Counted from the first letter of the stretch, positions 16,256-25,934 are shown. The stretch: 48,662 nucleotides of DNA from an uncultured Prevotellaceae bacterium (GCA_902799905.1 CADCCB010000021.1:1-48662); one strand, 5' to 3'. Numbers and translations are program-made. Notes: a model not told the origin generated them from the sequence alone.

Positions 16256-18553
16256 TTAGAATTCGTATCCGAGGTTGATGAAGAAATAGCCCTTCTTGGT
16301 ATGGTTGCTATAGCCTAAGGTGGCTCCAACGGGACCAAACATCGTCTTGTAATAGTAGGCAACCTGGCCACCAATCATCGTGCGATAGTCAAAGAGTTCC
16401 TTCGCCTTTGGTGCCTGTTGGCCAGCAGCCACACGCAGCAGCACATAGTTGTTGGTGCCAATGCGCTGTTGTGCCTGAAGTTGGGCAGCCACGAACTGAC
16501 GGTCAACGTACTCCATATTGCCGATACCGGCGAATGGCATCTGCTGCTCAATGTAGTGGCCGAACCACTCGCCACCGATGGTGTTGCTAAATCCTGCGGG
16601 AACGACAGAGCCAAAAAGTAGGCGGCCATAGACCATAGGCTGAAGGGTGAAACGGCTGCCAAAAGTAAACGACATGCGCCAGTCGGCACTGACATCACTC
16701 AATCCCATAGTCTTACCCTGCTTGTTGCCGTCAGCATCACGGACATTGAGTTTTGCGAAGTCGTTGGTCACATAAGCGTATTCAGCATTAAAGCGGACAC
16801 CATGTGTGGGGAAGTTCCAGTTGTCCTCACTGTTGTAGGCCAAACGGGCACGGTAACTGAAGAAATGTTCGTTTTGGAGTGGTCCCAGGTTAACTGACTC
16901 CGATCCGAGTGTGTTGCGGTAGTGGAAATAGTCCCAGCGCAGTCCTATCTGCAGGTTGAAATGGTGCAGGTCGAAATGGATAGGCAGGAATTCTGCCTGT
17001 GACTGGTTGTAACGGATGTTATAATCCAAATCGCCAAAGTTATATACGTCAACATCGTTTTTGCGGAATGTATAACTCAATGTCGGACGGGTGAAGGATC
17101 GGGGGTGAATGGTGAACTCACCACGGGCCATCAGACGCTTACCCAGTCGAAGCGTGATGTCTGTTTCGATGGGGATGGCCGTCTTCAGCGGTATGTCGAC
17201 TCCCAACAGTACGGCGGCATATTCTTCTATGTCGTAGCGCATACCAGCATGGAGTTGTACCGACTTACGGTTGCCAGCCGAAAGGATGACGCGTACACCG
17301 TCGCCCTCTGGCACTAGTCGATACTCGGCTGTCTGGTAGAAGAGGTCCATGCGCATGCTCGTTGTCAGTTCCTGTCCCATCTTGGCGTCGATGCTGTCGG
17401 CCTTGTTCAGATGGAACTTCTGGGTCAGGAACCGTTCTGCCTGTGGCGTCATGTTCTCGAAGATGTATCTGGTGACACGTTGCTTCTCTGTCATCACCTC
17501 CGGACGAAGGGGATGCAGGATAGTGGGGCGGAATGTCTCGTCAATGCCGATGCGCTGTTTTAGGGCGATAATCTCATCCCAGTGGCGCATGGCTTCTTCC
17601 TCGCCTCGGCGCACCAGCGTGTCGATTGCTGCCAGTGAGAAACTGGCTGCACTATAGCCCTTGGTATCAACGGTCATGTGCAAGTCGGTAATAGCGAGGT
17701 TCTCACTGAGTTTGTTCTTACAGTTCACGTCCACAATCTGGCTGATAATGCTCATCGCACCGCCCATGTCCTCGGCGGTCTTCGTTGGACCCTGCACGGT
17801 GACGCCGATGATGATGTCGGCCCCCATCTCACGGGCGATGTCAGCGGGATAGTTGTTCTTCAGACCACCATCAACCAGCACCTTGTCGCCGATCCTGACT
17901 GGCGAGAAGGCGGCAGGGATAGCCATCGAGGCACGCATGGCTTGTGCCAGCCGTCCGCTGTGGAAGTCCACCTCATCGTTGGTGATGATGTCTGTTGCCA
18001 CACAGGCAAAGGGGATGGGCAGGTCATGGGTGAAATCGAGCGAATCGGTATAACCCACGCATAACTGCTGGAACAATTCGGCCAGATTTTTGCCCTTGAT
18101 GATACCACCGGCATTCATGTCCTTCTTGCCAAAGGTCAGGCCTGTGTTAAAGATATAGGTGCTCTGTTTCTTTCGGTCTTCAAGGCTCTGGCGGCTCAGG
18201 TCTTCACGGTCGGTGATGACGTAACTCCAGTCTTGCACACGGACCATCGAGTCGAGTGAATTGGCGTTGTAGCCTATGGCATAAAGCCCGCCGATAATGC
18301 TTCCCATCGACGTGCCGGTGACAATGTCGATAGGGATGCCCGCCTTTTCAAGCACCTTCAGCACACCAATGTGTGCCATACCCTTCGCGCCGCCTCCACT
18401 CAATACGACGGCCACTCTGGCTCTTGGCTTTTCTTGCGTACTGCCCGCAGCAAGCGTCCTTGAACCGAGTGTATCAATAGTCTCTTCCTCTGTTTTGGCA
18501 TTTGCTGCACCAATCATGAGCACAGCACCAATCATTAATAATGCTTTCTTCAT
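16256..18553 (-). CDS. patatin-like phospholipase with Omp85-type barrel
   Basis: A 765-residue outer-membrane protein; the ATG at 18553 (MKKALLMIGAVLMIGAANA) gives a clean signal peptide, whereas the GTG at 18580 does not. The patatin domain (about 45-310) has the oxyanion loop SGGGAKGMAHIG, nucleophile elbow GTSMGS and catalytic Asp in VLVDGG. A POTRA-like linker (about 370-430) and a C-terminal beta barrel (about 440-765, ending in aromatic GYEF) follow, as in PlpD. It should hydrolyse lipids and place or display the enzyme at the outer membrane. Confidence 0.93.
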   Translation of the reverse strand: MKKALLMIGAVLMIGAANAKTEEETIDTLGSRTLAAGSTQEKPRARVAVVLSGGGAKGMAHIGVLKVLEKAGIPIDIVTGTSMGSIIGGLYAIGYNANSLDSMVRVQDWSYVITDREDLSRQSLEDRKKQSTYIFNTGLTFGKKDMNAGGIIKGKNLAELFQQLCVGYTDSLDFTHDLPIPFACVATDIITNDEVDFHSGRLAQAMRASMAIPAAFSPVRIGDKVLVDGGLKNNYPADIAREMGADIIIGVTVQGPTKTAEDMGGAMSIISQIVDVNCKNKLSENLAITDLHMTVDTKGYSAASFSLAAIDTLVRRGEEEAMRHWDEIIALKQRIGIDETFRPTILHPLRPEVMTEKQRVTRYIFENMTPQAERFLTQKFHLNKADSIDAKMGQELTTSMRMDLFYQTAEYRLVPEGDGVRVILSAGNRKSVQLHAGMRYDIEEYAAVLLGVDIPLKTAIPIETDITLRLGKRLMARGEFTIHPRSFTRPTLSYTFRKNDVDVYNFGDLDYNIRYNQSQAEFLPIHFDLHHFNLQIGLRWDYFHYRNTLGSESVNLGPLQNEHFFSYRARLAYNSEDNWNFPTHGVRFNAEYAYVTNDFAKLNVRDADGNKQGKTMGLSDVSADWRMSFTFGSRFTLQPMVYGRLLFGSVVPAGFSNTIGGEWFGHYIEQQMPFAGIGNMEYVDRQFVAAQLQAQQRIGTNNYVLLRVAAGQQAPKAKELFDYRTMIGGQVAYYYKTMFGPVGATLGYSNHTKKGYFFINLGYEF

Positions 18554-18600
18554 CTTTTTTTTCTTGTGTCCAGAGCGCACCTATTCACTCTTCAAGGGTG

Positions 18601-18608
18601 CAAATATA
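18601..18608 (-). promoter_or_regulatory. -7 element of the patatin gene
   Basis: TATATTTG on the minus strand, 47 bases before the ATG at 18553. Confidence 0.55.
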
Positions 18609-18704
18609 GATATAATTATTCTATTTTTGCTGTTTATTCTGTTTTTTTTAATGTTCTATTACGTAAAATTGTCTTGAAAATGACATAATATCATATTTAT
18701 TTCG

Positions 18705-18712
18705 TACTTTTG
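18705..18712 (+). promoter_or_regulatory. -7 element of the M3 peptidase gene
   Basis: TACTTTTG on the plus strand, 24 bases before the ATG at 18737. It is divergent from the patatin promoter about 100 bases away. Confidence 0.55.
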
Positions 18713-18736
18713 CAGGCCGAAAGCAAAGGAATTGTT

Positions 18737-20827
18737 ATGAGTGAAGCCAGAATTAATCCGTTTCTCGAACCTTATGGCACGCCGCATGACACGGTGCCTT
18801 TTAACCGTATACGCCTGGAGGACTATGAGGAGGCCTTCATGGAGGGCATACGCCGTGACAACGAGCAGATAGAGAAGACAATCAATAATCCGGAGAAACC
18901 TACCTTCGACAATACAATCATCAACAAGGATGACGACAAGGAAGGCTACTACGACCTGTTGGACCGTGTCAGCACGGTGTTCTTCAACCTGCTGTCGGCT
19001 GAGACCAATGATGAGATGGATGCCTTGGCACAGAAGATGCAGCCCATCCTGACGCAGCATGCCAACGATGTGCGGCTGAACGAGCGGCTCTTCGAGCGTA
19101 TCAAATACGTGCACCGTCATCACCGCAAACTGACACCGGAAGAGAAGATGCTGCTGGACAACTGCTACGACGGCTTTGTGCGTAGTGGTGCTCTGCTGGA
19201 CAAAGAGGGTAAGGATCGTCTGCGCCAGTTGACCGAGGAGGCCTCGATGCTCTCTTTGCAGTTCTCTCAGAACCTGCTGAAGGAGAACAAGGCCTTTACT
19301 CTGCACATCACCGATGAGACTCAGTTGGACGGGCTGCCCCAGACTGCCATTGATGCTGCCGCAGAAGAGGCAAGGACTCTGGGCAAGGAGGGATGGATAT
19401 TTACTTTGGATTATCCCTCTTACTCGCCATTTATGACCTATAGCACTCAGCGCGAGTTGCGTCGGCAGATGTATATGGCCAAGAATACGGAGTGTATCCA
19501 CGACAACGACTGCAATAACCTCGACATTTGCAAGCGACTCATCAACCTGCGCCGCGAGATAGCGCAGTTGCTGGGCTATAAGACCTATGCCGACTATGTG
19601 TTGAAACACCGTATGGCCGGCAACGTGAAAAGTGTCTACAGGTTGCTCTACGACCTTATCGATGCCTATAAGCCCATTGCCGTTAAAGAACGGGAGGAAC
19701 TTAAGAGACTCGCAAAAAGAACTGTCCTCCAGTCACCCTCCACCCTTCACCCTTCACCGGAAATAGAGCCTTGGGATATGGGATTCTATTCTCACAAACT
19801 GCAGGTGAAGAAATTTAACCTCGATGCCGAAATGCTGAGGCCCTATTTCCAGTTGGACAAGGTCATAGACGGTGTGTTTGGACTGGCCGATCGCCTGTAT
19901 GGCATCACCTTTAAGGAGAATAAGGACATACCCGTCTATCACCCAGACGTGAAGGCCTACGAGGTATTCGACAAGGATGGCTCTTATTTGGCCGTGTTCT
20001 ATGCAGACTTCCATCCGCGCAAAGGCAAGCAGGGTGGGGCATGGATGACGCAGTATCAGGGCCAGTTCATTGATAAGAAAGGGGAGAATGTGCGTCCGCA
20101 TGTCTCTGTGGTGATGAACCTGACAAAACCTACGGCAGAGAAACCGGCGCTGCTGACACTGGGCGAGGTGGAAACTTTCCTGCATGAGTTCGGACACTCG
20201 TTGCACGGCATGTTTGCCAATACCCGTTTCGAAAGTCTGAGCGGAACCAATGTGTGGTGGGACTTTGTGGAACTGCCTTCGCAGTTCATGGAGAACTTTG
20301 CTGTAGAGAAGGAGTTCCTGCGTACCTTCGCCTTCCATTACCAGACGGGTGAGCCTCTGCCTGATGAACTGATACGTCGCATCGTTCGGAGTCGTAACTT
20401 CATGGTGGCAACGGCCTGTCTACGTCAGGTGTCGTTCGGCCTGCTCGACATGGCCTACTATACCCAGAAGGACGAGTTCACTGATGATATCATCCCCTTC
20501 GAGAAAAAGGCCTGGCAGAAGGCCATTCTGGGCAAACAGTTGCCTGATACGTGCATGACGGTGCAGTTCTCGCACATCATGGCAGGCGGCTATGCGGCCG
20601 GTTACTACTCGTACAAGTGGGCTGAGGTGCTTGATGCTGATGCCTTCTCGGTATTCAAGAAACACGGTATCTTTGACCAGAAGACGGCACAGTCGTTTCG
20701 TGACAACATCCTCTCGAAGGGTGGCACGGAGAACCCGATGGTGCTGTATAAGCGCTTCCGTGGCGGTGAGCCCACCATCGATGCCCTGCTGAAGAGAAAT
20801 GGTATTAAGCCCAATAAGTCCCATTAG
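18737..20827 (+). CDS. M3-family metallopeptidase (dipeptidyl carboxypeptidase/oligopeptidase type)
   Basis: The 696-residue enzyme carries the zinc site HEFGHSLHGMF near residue 480 and the downstream Glu in the SGTNVWWDFVELPSQFMENF stretch, both diagnostic of thimet/Dcp peptidases. It probably trims peptides in the cytoplasm or periplasm; no signal peptide is visible. The ATG at 18737 is used because the longer frame begins with TTG inside the promoter. A low-complexity stretch (about residues 333-341, SPSTLHPSP) is encoded by a heptamer array of CACCCTT type at 19734-19758 and looks like an in-frame insertion. It is followed after 4 bases by a dCMP deaminase gene. Confidence 0.93.
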   Translation: MSEARINPFLEPYGTPHDTVPFNRIRLEDYEEAFMEGIRRDNEQIEKTINNPEKPTFDNTIINKDDDKEGYYDLLDRVSTVFFNLLSAETNDEMDALAQKMQPILTQHANDVRLNERLFERIKYVHRHHRKLTPEEKMLLDNCYDGFVRSGALLDKEGKDRLRQLTEEASMLSLQFSQNLLKENKAFTLHITDETQLDGLPQTAIDAAAEEARTLGKEGWIFTLDYPSYSPFMTYSTQRELRRQMYMAKNTECIHDNDCNNLDICKRLINLRREIAQLLGYKTYADYVLKHRMAGNVKSVYRLLYDLIDAYKPIAVKEREELKRLAKRTVLQSPSTLHPSPEIEPWDMGFYSHKLQVKKFNLDAEMLRPYFQLDKVIDGVFGLADRLYGITFKENKDIPVYHPDVKAYEVFDKDGSYLAVFYADFHPRKGKQGGAWMTQYQGQFIDKKGENVRPHVSVVMNLTKPTAEKPALLTLGEVETFLHEFGHSLHGMFANTRFESLSGTNVWWDFVELPSQFMENFAVEKEFLRTFAFHYQTGEPLPDELIRRIVRSRNFMVATACLRQVSFGLLDMAYYTQKDEFTDDIIPFEKKAWQKAILGKQLPDTCMTVQFSHIMAGGYAAGYYSYKWAEVLDADAFSVFKKHGIFDQKTAQSFRDNILSKGGTENPMVLYKRFRGGEPTIDALLKRNGIKPNKSH

Positions 20828-20831
20828 CCCT

Positions 20832-21251
20832 ATGAACGAAAAACAGCAAAAACTAGACTCGCGGTATCTTCGCATGGCCCGTATTTGGGCAGAGAACTCC
20901 TATTGTGTGCGCCGTCGGGTGGGTGCGTTGGTGGTGAAGAACAAGATGATCATCAGCGACGGCTATAACGGCACGCCAACGGGGTTTGAGAATGTCTGTG
21001 AGGATGAGAACAATGTGTCGAAGCCTTATGTGCTCCATGCCGAGGCCAATGCCATCACAAAACTGGCTCGTTCCAACAACAATAGCGACGGAGCCACCAT
21101 CTATATCACTGCCTCGCCCTGCATTGAGTGTGCTAAACTTATTATCCAGGCTGGCATCAAGCGTGTGGTCTATGGTGAGAAATACCGGCTGGATGACGGC
21201 ATCAAGTTGCTGGAGCGTGCTGGTATCGAAATCGTGTATTTGGAGGTTTGA
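20832..21251 (+). CDS. dCMP deaminase family protein
   Basis: The 139-residue protein has the zinc-dependent deaminase motifs HAEANAI and SPCIECAKLII. This is the ComEB/dCMP deaminase pattern, which feeds dUMP to thymidylate synthesis. The ATG at 20832 follows the M3 peptidase stop by 4 bases, so the genes are cotranscribed; the longer frame overlapping that stop is not needed. The length is normal. Confidence 0.92.
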   Translation: MNEKQQKLDSRYLRMARIWAENSYCVRRRVGALVVKNKMIISDGYNGTPTGFENVCEDENNVSKPYVLHAEANAITKLARSNNNSDGATIYITASPCIECAKLIIQAGIKRVVYGEKYRLDDGIKLLERAGIEIVYLEV

Positions 21252-21283
21252 GGTTTGATATTTGGGAATTAAGCATAGAATAG

Positions 21284-22993
21284 ATGAACAACAAGAATAG
21301 GTTTTCTCCCTTGTGGCTGGCGCTGACTACGGTTATCGGTATCGTGATAGGAACATTCTATACCAGCCATTTCTCAGGCAACAGACTGAGTATCATCAAT
21401 TCGGGCAGCAACAAACTGAACAACCTGCTCTATATCATTGATGACCAGTATGTGGACACTGTCGATATGGCCAATCTGGTGGAGCAGGCTATGCCGCAGA
21501 TACTATCGGAACTGGACCCGCACTCCACTTATATCTCAGCCAAGGATGTGCAGACGGCCAACGACGACCTGCGCGGATCCTTTTCGGGTGTGGGCATCGA
21601 ATTTACGATTCGGCAGGACACACTCAGGGTGCAGAATGTCATCACCGACGGTCCTGCTGAGAAGGCTGGTCTGCTGGCAGGCGACAAGATTGTAACGGTG
21701 GATGACTCAGTGTTTACGGGTAAGAGCCTGACTAACGAGGAAGCCATGCACCGTCTGAAGGGACCAGAGGGCACGCGGGTGAAACTGGGTGTGCTACGCT
21801 ACGGCGAGACAGAACTGCGGCAGTTCACCGTGACGCGTGGCGAAATTCCGATGAAGAGTGTCACGGCTGCCTATATGCTTGATGAAGAGACTGGCTATAT
21901 CCGTATCAAGAATTTTGGCGAGAATACTTACTATGAGTTGCTCGTCGCCCTGGCACAATTGGCACAGGAGGGCTTTCGCCAACTGACCATCGACCTGCGT
22001 GGCAACACTGGCGGATACCTGCAGTCGGCTGTGCAGATAGCCAACGAGTTCCTGCCTAAAAACCGGCTCATCGTCTATACTGAGGGACGTCACTCGCCCC
22101 GTGAGGAATATCTCAGCGACGGTCGTGGCTCGTATAAGCACATGCCGCTGGTGGTTCTCATCGACGAAGGCTCCGCATCGGCCAGTGAGATTCTTGCGGG
22201 TGCCATTCAGGACAACGATCGCGGTACCATCATTGGTCGTCGCTCGTTCGGTAAGGGCCTGGTGCAGAAACCTGTCGAGTTTGGTGACGGCTCGATGATG
22301 CGCCTCACCATAGCCCGCTACTACACACCGTCGGGCCGCTGCATCCAGAAACCATATGCCAATGGACAAGACAAGGAATATGAGGAGGATCTGCTGATGC
22401 GCTATCAAAATGGTGAGTTCTTCTCACAGGACAGCATTAAGCACACGGGCCCAGAATACCATACTCGCATAGGACGTCCCGTCTATGGTGGAGGTGGCAT
22501 CACGCCCGATATCTTCGTGCCAGAGGATACCACCGATTTCACCTCTTATTATAAAGAAGCCATGATGACGGGGCTGATACTCCAGTTCGGCTACGACTAT
22601 ACCGACCAGAACCGTGACAAGATGAAGGGCTTCGAAGACGAGGCCTCGCTGGTGAAATACCTAAAGAAGCAGAACCTCCTGGAGCAGTTTGCACAATATG
22701 CCGACAAGCATGGCCTCAAGCGTCGAAACCTGATGATACAGAAGTCGCACCGACTGTTGGAACAGTTCATAGAAAGTCGTATTGTCTACAACATGCTCGA
22801 TGAGGCTGCGTGGCTTCAGTACCTTAATCAGGACGATCCAGCCATCAAGGAGACCCTGCGTATCTTCAAGGCTGATGAGGCCTTCCCCAAGTCTCCGGAA
22901 GAAACACAAAAGCAGGCCGACCAACAGAAGGTGGCCTGGGGCTACGACTACAGATCCACCCACCGATCGTATAGGATCGTGGCTAGGACTTAA
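21284..22993 (+). CDS. S41-family C-terminal processing protease
   Basis: The 569-residue protein has an N-terminal membrane anchor or signal (about 9-26), a PDZ domain (about 95-185, SGVGIEF and GPAEKAGLLAGDKI) and the S41 catalytic core. The core includes DLRGNTGG, the nucleophile region GSASASEI (Ser299) and the general base in FGKGLVQ (Lys324). The C-terminal 150 residues are a helical extension common in Bacteroidota members. It likely cuts periplasmic proteins at their C-termini. The 32-base gap to the deaminase gene holds a GGTTTGA-like heptamer pair, and all three genes are probably one operon. Confidence 0.93.
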   Translation: MNNKNRFSPLWLALTTVIGIVIGTFYTSHFSGNRLSIINSGSNKLNNLLYIIDDQYVDTVDMANLVEQAMPQILSELDPHSTYISAKDVQTANDDLRGSFSGVGIEFTIRQDTLRVQNVITDGPAEKAGLLAGDKIVTVDDSVFTGKSLTNEEAMHRLKGPEGTRVKLGVLRYGETELRQFTVTRGEIPMKSVTAAYMLDEETGYIRIKNFGENTYYELLVALAQLAQEGFRQLTIDLRGNTGGYLQSAVQIANEFLPKNRLIVYTEGRHSPREEYLSDGRGSYKHMPLVVLIDEGSASASEILAGAIQDNDRGTIIGRRSFGKGLVQKPVEFGDGSMMRLTIARYYTPSGRCIQKPYANGQDKEYEEDLLMRYQNGEFFSQDSIKHTGPEYHTRIGRPVYGGGGITPDIFVPEDTTDFTSYYKEAMMTGLILQFGYDYTDQNRDKMKGFEDEASLVKYLKKQNLLEQFAQYADKHGLKRRNLMIQKSHRLLEQFIESRIVYNMLDEAAWLQYLNQDDPAIKETLRIFKADEAFPKSPEETQKQADQQKVAWGYDYRSTHRSYRIVART

Positions 22994-23000
22994 GATATAA

Positions 23001-23291
23001 TCAGTTGAAGCGTATGTCGGCAATCATTTGGTTGCCGACATATTCGTTCAGACGGTCAACGAACTCCTTGCGACGCATGCTTAGGTCGGCCCGTAGGGCA
23101 GGGATGCTTAGGCTGACGAAGAGCGTCTGGTTGTGGATGCGCACTCCGGTGGTATAACGCGCAATGGCCTCCCCTGCCACTGTCGGCCAGGCCTCGATGA
23201 GGCGTTTCTGCAACAGAGGTGTCTCCAGACCCTGAGCGCGGAGGTTGCGCATAATCAGGTCGCCGATGGCTTGTTCTCTTCTTTTAAACAT
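23001..23291 (-). CDS. DUF721 (DciA-like) protein
   Basis: The 96-residue protein fits DUF721/DciA: AWPTVAGEAIARYTTGVRI in the centre and LRADLSMRRKEFVDRLNEYVG at the end. DciA proteins load the replicative helicase in bacteria without DnaC/DnaI. Here it follows recF after 5 bases, as in many Bacteroidota, supporting a replication role. The ORF is complete. Confidence 0.88.
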   Translation of the reverse strand: MFKRREQAIGDLIMRNLRAQGLETPLLQKRLIEAWPTVAGEAIARYTTGVRIHNQTLFVSLSIPALRADLSMRRKEFVDRLNEYVGNQMIADIRFN

Positions 23292-23296
23292 CAGAA

Positions 23297-24442
23297 CTAT
23301 GAACTAAGAATCGTTCCGTTTTCTACGTGATACAGTTTGTAGTCAAACTCACCGTGTGAGAGTATCAGGTCTAGGTGGTCGCGGTTTGTGTCGGTGATGA
23401 ATATCTGGCCGAACTGCTGGCTGGCCACTAGATGTATTATTTGTTCCACCCGCGTGGCATCGAGTTTGTCGAAAATGTCGTCAAGTAGTAGCAAAGGCAG
23501 GTTGTCGCCCTGCGTTAGATACTTGTACTGCGCCAGTTTGAGGGCGATCACAAATGTTTTCTGCTGCCCCTGACTGCCCTCACGGCGCATTGGGTGTCCG
23601 TCGAGCATGATTTCCAGATCATCGCGGTGGATGCCGTGAAGTGAGTAGCCCACGGCACGATCCTTGAAACGGTCGCGTTGAATGATGTCGAGCAATGGTC
23701 CGCGCTGACAATGGGAGGTATAACTGAGTGACACCTGCTCGCGTCCGTCGGAGATGGTTTCGTAATACTGCTGGAAGAACGGGATGAGTTGTTTTACCAA
23801 GGTTTCGCGCTTGTGGAAGATGATTTCTCCCTCGCGTGCCATCTGCTCCTCCCAGAGTGACATAATCTCCGGGTCGGGCTCACGGTCTTCCATTTTCAGC
23901 ATAGCATTACGCTGCAGGAGGGCTTTGTTGTAGCGGTTGAGCGACTCGATGTAGGAACGGTCCTGCTGTGAGATGGCCACATCCATCAGTCGGCGGCGTT
24001 CCTCGCTACTACCCTCTATCAGCAGGGTGTCAGAGGGCGAAATGAGCACGATAGGGATGAGCCCGATATGCTCTGACAGGCGCTTGTAGGCTTTCTTGTC
24101 GCGCTTGAATACCTTCTTTGTCCCTCGCTTCATGCCGCAGGAAATTATTAGCTTTTGGCTATTAACCTTTGGTTCTTGGCATTCTGAGCAAACCGCTAAC
24201 GGCCAATTGCTAACGGCCTTATAACCTCCCTCCAGCATGAAGTATTCCTCACCATGACGTATGACGAGCGAATCCTGAGTGGTCTGCGCCGAGTGGCAGA
24301 ACGACAGGAAGTAGATGGCATCGAGCACGTTGGTCTTGCCTGCTCCGTTGTGTCCGATGAAGCAGTTTATTTTGGGCGACAGGTCGAGTGTGGCCTCACC
24401 GATATTCTTGTAGTTGACAATGGAAAGACGGTCTAGAATCAT
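23297..24442 (-). CDS. recF: DNA replication and repair protein RecF
   Basis: The 381-residue SMC-like ATPase has Walker A GHNGAGKTN (residues 30-38), the signature EGSREGQQKTFVIAL-type segment in the C-terminal half, and Walker B LLLDDIFDKLD. RecF binds gapped DNA and helps load RecA. Residues about 75-97 (KAVSNWPLAVCSECQE through NSQK) are not part of the normal RecF core and are encoded by 7-base-like repeats (24152-24220) rich in GGCCGTTAGC; without them GGY would run directly into LIISCGMKRG. The insertion is in frame, so the protein may still work. It has its own consensus promoter and is followed by DUF721. Confidence 0.95.
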   Translation of the reverse strand: MILDRLSIVNYKNIGEATLDLSPKINCFIGHNGAGKTNVLDAIYFLSFCHSAQTTQDSLVIRHGEEYFMLEGGYKAVSNWPLAVCSECQEPKVNSQKLIISCGMKRGTKKVFKRDKKAYKRLSEHIGLIPIVLISPSDTLLIEGSSEERRRLMDVAISQQDRSYIESLNRYNKALLQRNAMLKMEDREPDPEIMSLWEEQMAREGEIIFHKRETLVKQLIPFFQQYYETISDGREQVSLSYTSHCQRGPLLDIIQRDRFKDRAVGYSLHGIHRDDLEIMLDGHPMRREGSQGQQKTFVIALKLAQYKYLTQGDNLPLLLLDDIFDKLDATRVEQIIHLVASQQFGQIFITDTNRDHLDLILSHGEFDYKLYHVENGTILSS

Positions 24443-24464
24443 CCCCTTGGTTTATATTTTGGTG

Positions 24465-24496
24465 CAAAATTACTGCTTTTGGGGCTTAAAAACAAA
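24465..24496 (-). promoter_or_regulatory. recF-DUF721 promoter
   Basis: On the minus strand TTTG (24493-24496), 20 bases, TAATTTTG (24465-24472), 22 bases before the recF ATG. Full consensus. Confidence 0.72.
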
Positions 24497-24536
24497 AAAA
24501 GTCAGCAATAAATTTCACTATCTGCAATATTTTCTG

Positions 24537-24544
24537 TAATTTTG
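24537..24544 (+). promoter_or_regulatory. -7 element of the TPR-ribH operon
   Basis: TAATTTTG on the plus strand, 51 bases before the ATG at 24596, with TTTC at the -33 position (24513-24516). Confidence 0.6.
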
Positions 24545-24595
24545 CCGCGCAAAAGAAAAATAGTATAATCGTAAATTGTCAAATAGTAAATTATA

Positions 24596-25309
24596 ATGGC
24601 AGATACAAGAAAAAATCAGAATGCCGCTGAGACACAGGTGGCATCGGCTCAGAACGAGGATGCTCTCCTCAAGTACAAGAATCTCATCATCGGCGGCGTG
24701 GTGGCTCTGCTCGTGTGCGTAGGTGGTTATTTCGCCTGGAATTCGTTTGCTGGCAGTAAGCAGGAACAAGCCAGTACAGAGATGGCCAAGGCTCAGGAGT
24801 ATTTTATGAACGCCATGACTACCAACGACTCGCTGTTGTTCGAGAAGGCCCTGAATGGTGATAGCATCAACGCTGGATTCCTGACTATTGCAGAAAACTA
24901 CGGTTCGACTAAGGCTGGCAATCTGGCTAGCCTTTATGCCGGCATCTGCTATGCCAGCCTCGGCAATATGGAAGAGGCCGCTAAGCGTCTCGACCAGTTC
25001 GATGCCGAGGATGATGCCCTCATCTCGCCCGCAGCCCTAGGCCGTCTGGGCAATGCCAAGGCTGCACTTGGTGATCTCGATGGTGCTGTTGCCCTGCTGG
25101 TGAAGGCTGCTAATAAGGCCGACAACAACTCTCTGTCGCCCCTCTTCCTTATCCAGGCTGGTGAGATTTTGGAGAGTCAGGGTAAGAAGGCCGAGGCCCT
25201 CAAGCTCTATGAACAGGTAAAGGCAGACTATACCGATTTCCAGCAGTTTAGCGAGTACGTCCAGGGTTTCAACGGCATTGATAACTACATCGAGCGGGTG
25301 AAGGAGTAG
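24596..25309 (+). CDS. membrane-anchored TPR protein (YfgM-like)
   Basis: The 237-residue protein has a charged N-terminus, one membrane helix (about 34-54, IIGGVVALLVCVGGYFAW) and a periplasmic tetratricopeptide region (about 60-237) with repeats such as NLASLYAGICYASLGNMEEA and LGRLGNAKAALGDLDGAVAL. This resembles YfgM-type TPR_21 proteins that help envelope protein quality control. It is followed after 6 bases by ribH, so the two are cotranscribed, though no functional link is obvious. Confidence 0.85.
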   Translation: MADTRKNQNAAETQVASAQNEDALLKYKNLIIGGVVALLVCVGGYFAWNSFAGSKQEQASTEMAKAQEYFMNAMTTNDSLLFEKALNGDSINAGFLTIAENYGSTKAGNLASLYAGICYASLGNMEEAAKRLDQFDAEDDALISPAALGRLGNAKAALGDLDGAVALLVKAANKADNNSLSPLFLIQAGEILESQGKKAEALKLYEQVKADYTDFQQFSEYVQGFNGIDNYIERVKE

Positions 25310-25315
25310 TTCATA

Positions 25316-25786
25316 ATGGCAACTAAGAACTTGTCTGAATACAATGTGGATAAGGTGCCCGATGCATCGAATATGATTTTCGGCATCGTGGTGGCAGAGT
25401 GGAATCCAAAAATCACTGGAGCCCTTCTGGAAGGTTGCGTATCCACGTTGGAGAAGCATGGTGCACTGCCCGAGAATATCCATGTGAAGACGGTGCCTGG
25501 CTCGTTTGAGTTAATCTACGGTGCCCATCAGATGACCCTCAATGACGGTTATGATGCCGTCATCGTACTGGGTAGTGTTATACGTGGCGAGACCCCCCAT
25601 TTCGACTATATCTGTCAGGGAGTCACTGCTGGCGTTGCCCGTCTGAATGCCACCAGCAACATTCCCGTGGTCTTCGGTCTCCTCACTACCAATGACCTGC
25701 AGCAAGCCAAGGACCGCTCTGGCGGACGTCTGGGCAACAAGGGGGACGAGTGTGCAGTGGTAGCCATCAAGATGGCAAAATTCTAA
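25316..25786 (+). CDS. ribH: 6,7-dimethyl-8-ribityllumazine synthase
   Basis: A 156-residue enzyme of riboflavin synthesis that condenses 5-amino-6-ribitylaminouracil with 3,4-dihydroxy-2-butanone 4-phosphate. Diagnostic segments are present: [48 protein letters not shown] with the catalytic His, [14 protein letters not shown] and the C-terminal [14 protein letters not shown]. The length is normal for a subunit of the icosahedral enzyme. It ends before a terminator hairpin. Confidence 0.96.
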   Translation: MATKNLSEYNVDKVPDASNMIFGIVVAEWNPKITGALLEGCVSTLEKHGALPENIHVKTVPGSFELIYGAHQMTLNDGYDAVIVLGSVIRGETPHFDYICQGVTAGVARLNATSNIPVVFGLLTTNDLQQAKDRSGGRLGNKGDECAVVAIKMAKF

Positions 25787-25818
25787 GCAAACTTTCTACG
25801 TTTATATACGATTCCATG

Positions 25819-25845
25819 CGAGTGTCCTTATAGGGCACTCGTTTT
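25819..25845 (+). terminator. intrinsic terminator after ribH
   Basis: The arms CGAGTGTCC (25819-25827) and GGGCACTCG (25833-25841) pair through a five-base loop (one G-T wobble) and are followed by TTTT. It closes the TPR-ribH unit. Confidence 0.78.
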
Positions 25846-25934
25846 GGATAAAAACCAATAATTAATTTACTTTCTCTGGTTGAGGAGTCAAAGTTACACA
25901 AGAAAGTGAGCAAATGCGAAAAACCTGAAACTAT

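Noticed and set aside
18659-19609. 316-codon minus-strand frame over the M3 peptidase start
   Set aside because: It covers the M3 promoter and conserved coding region and shows no family pattern.
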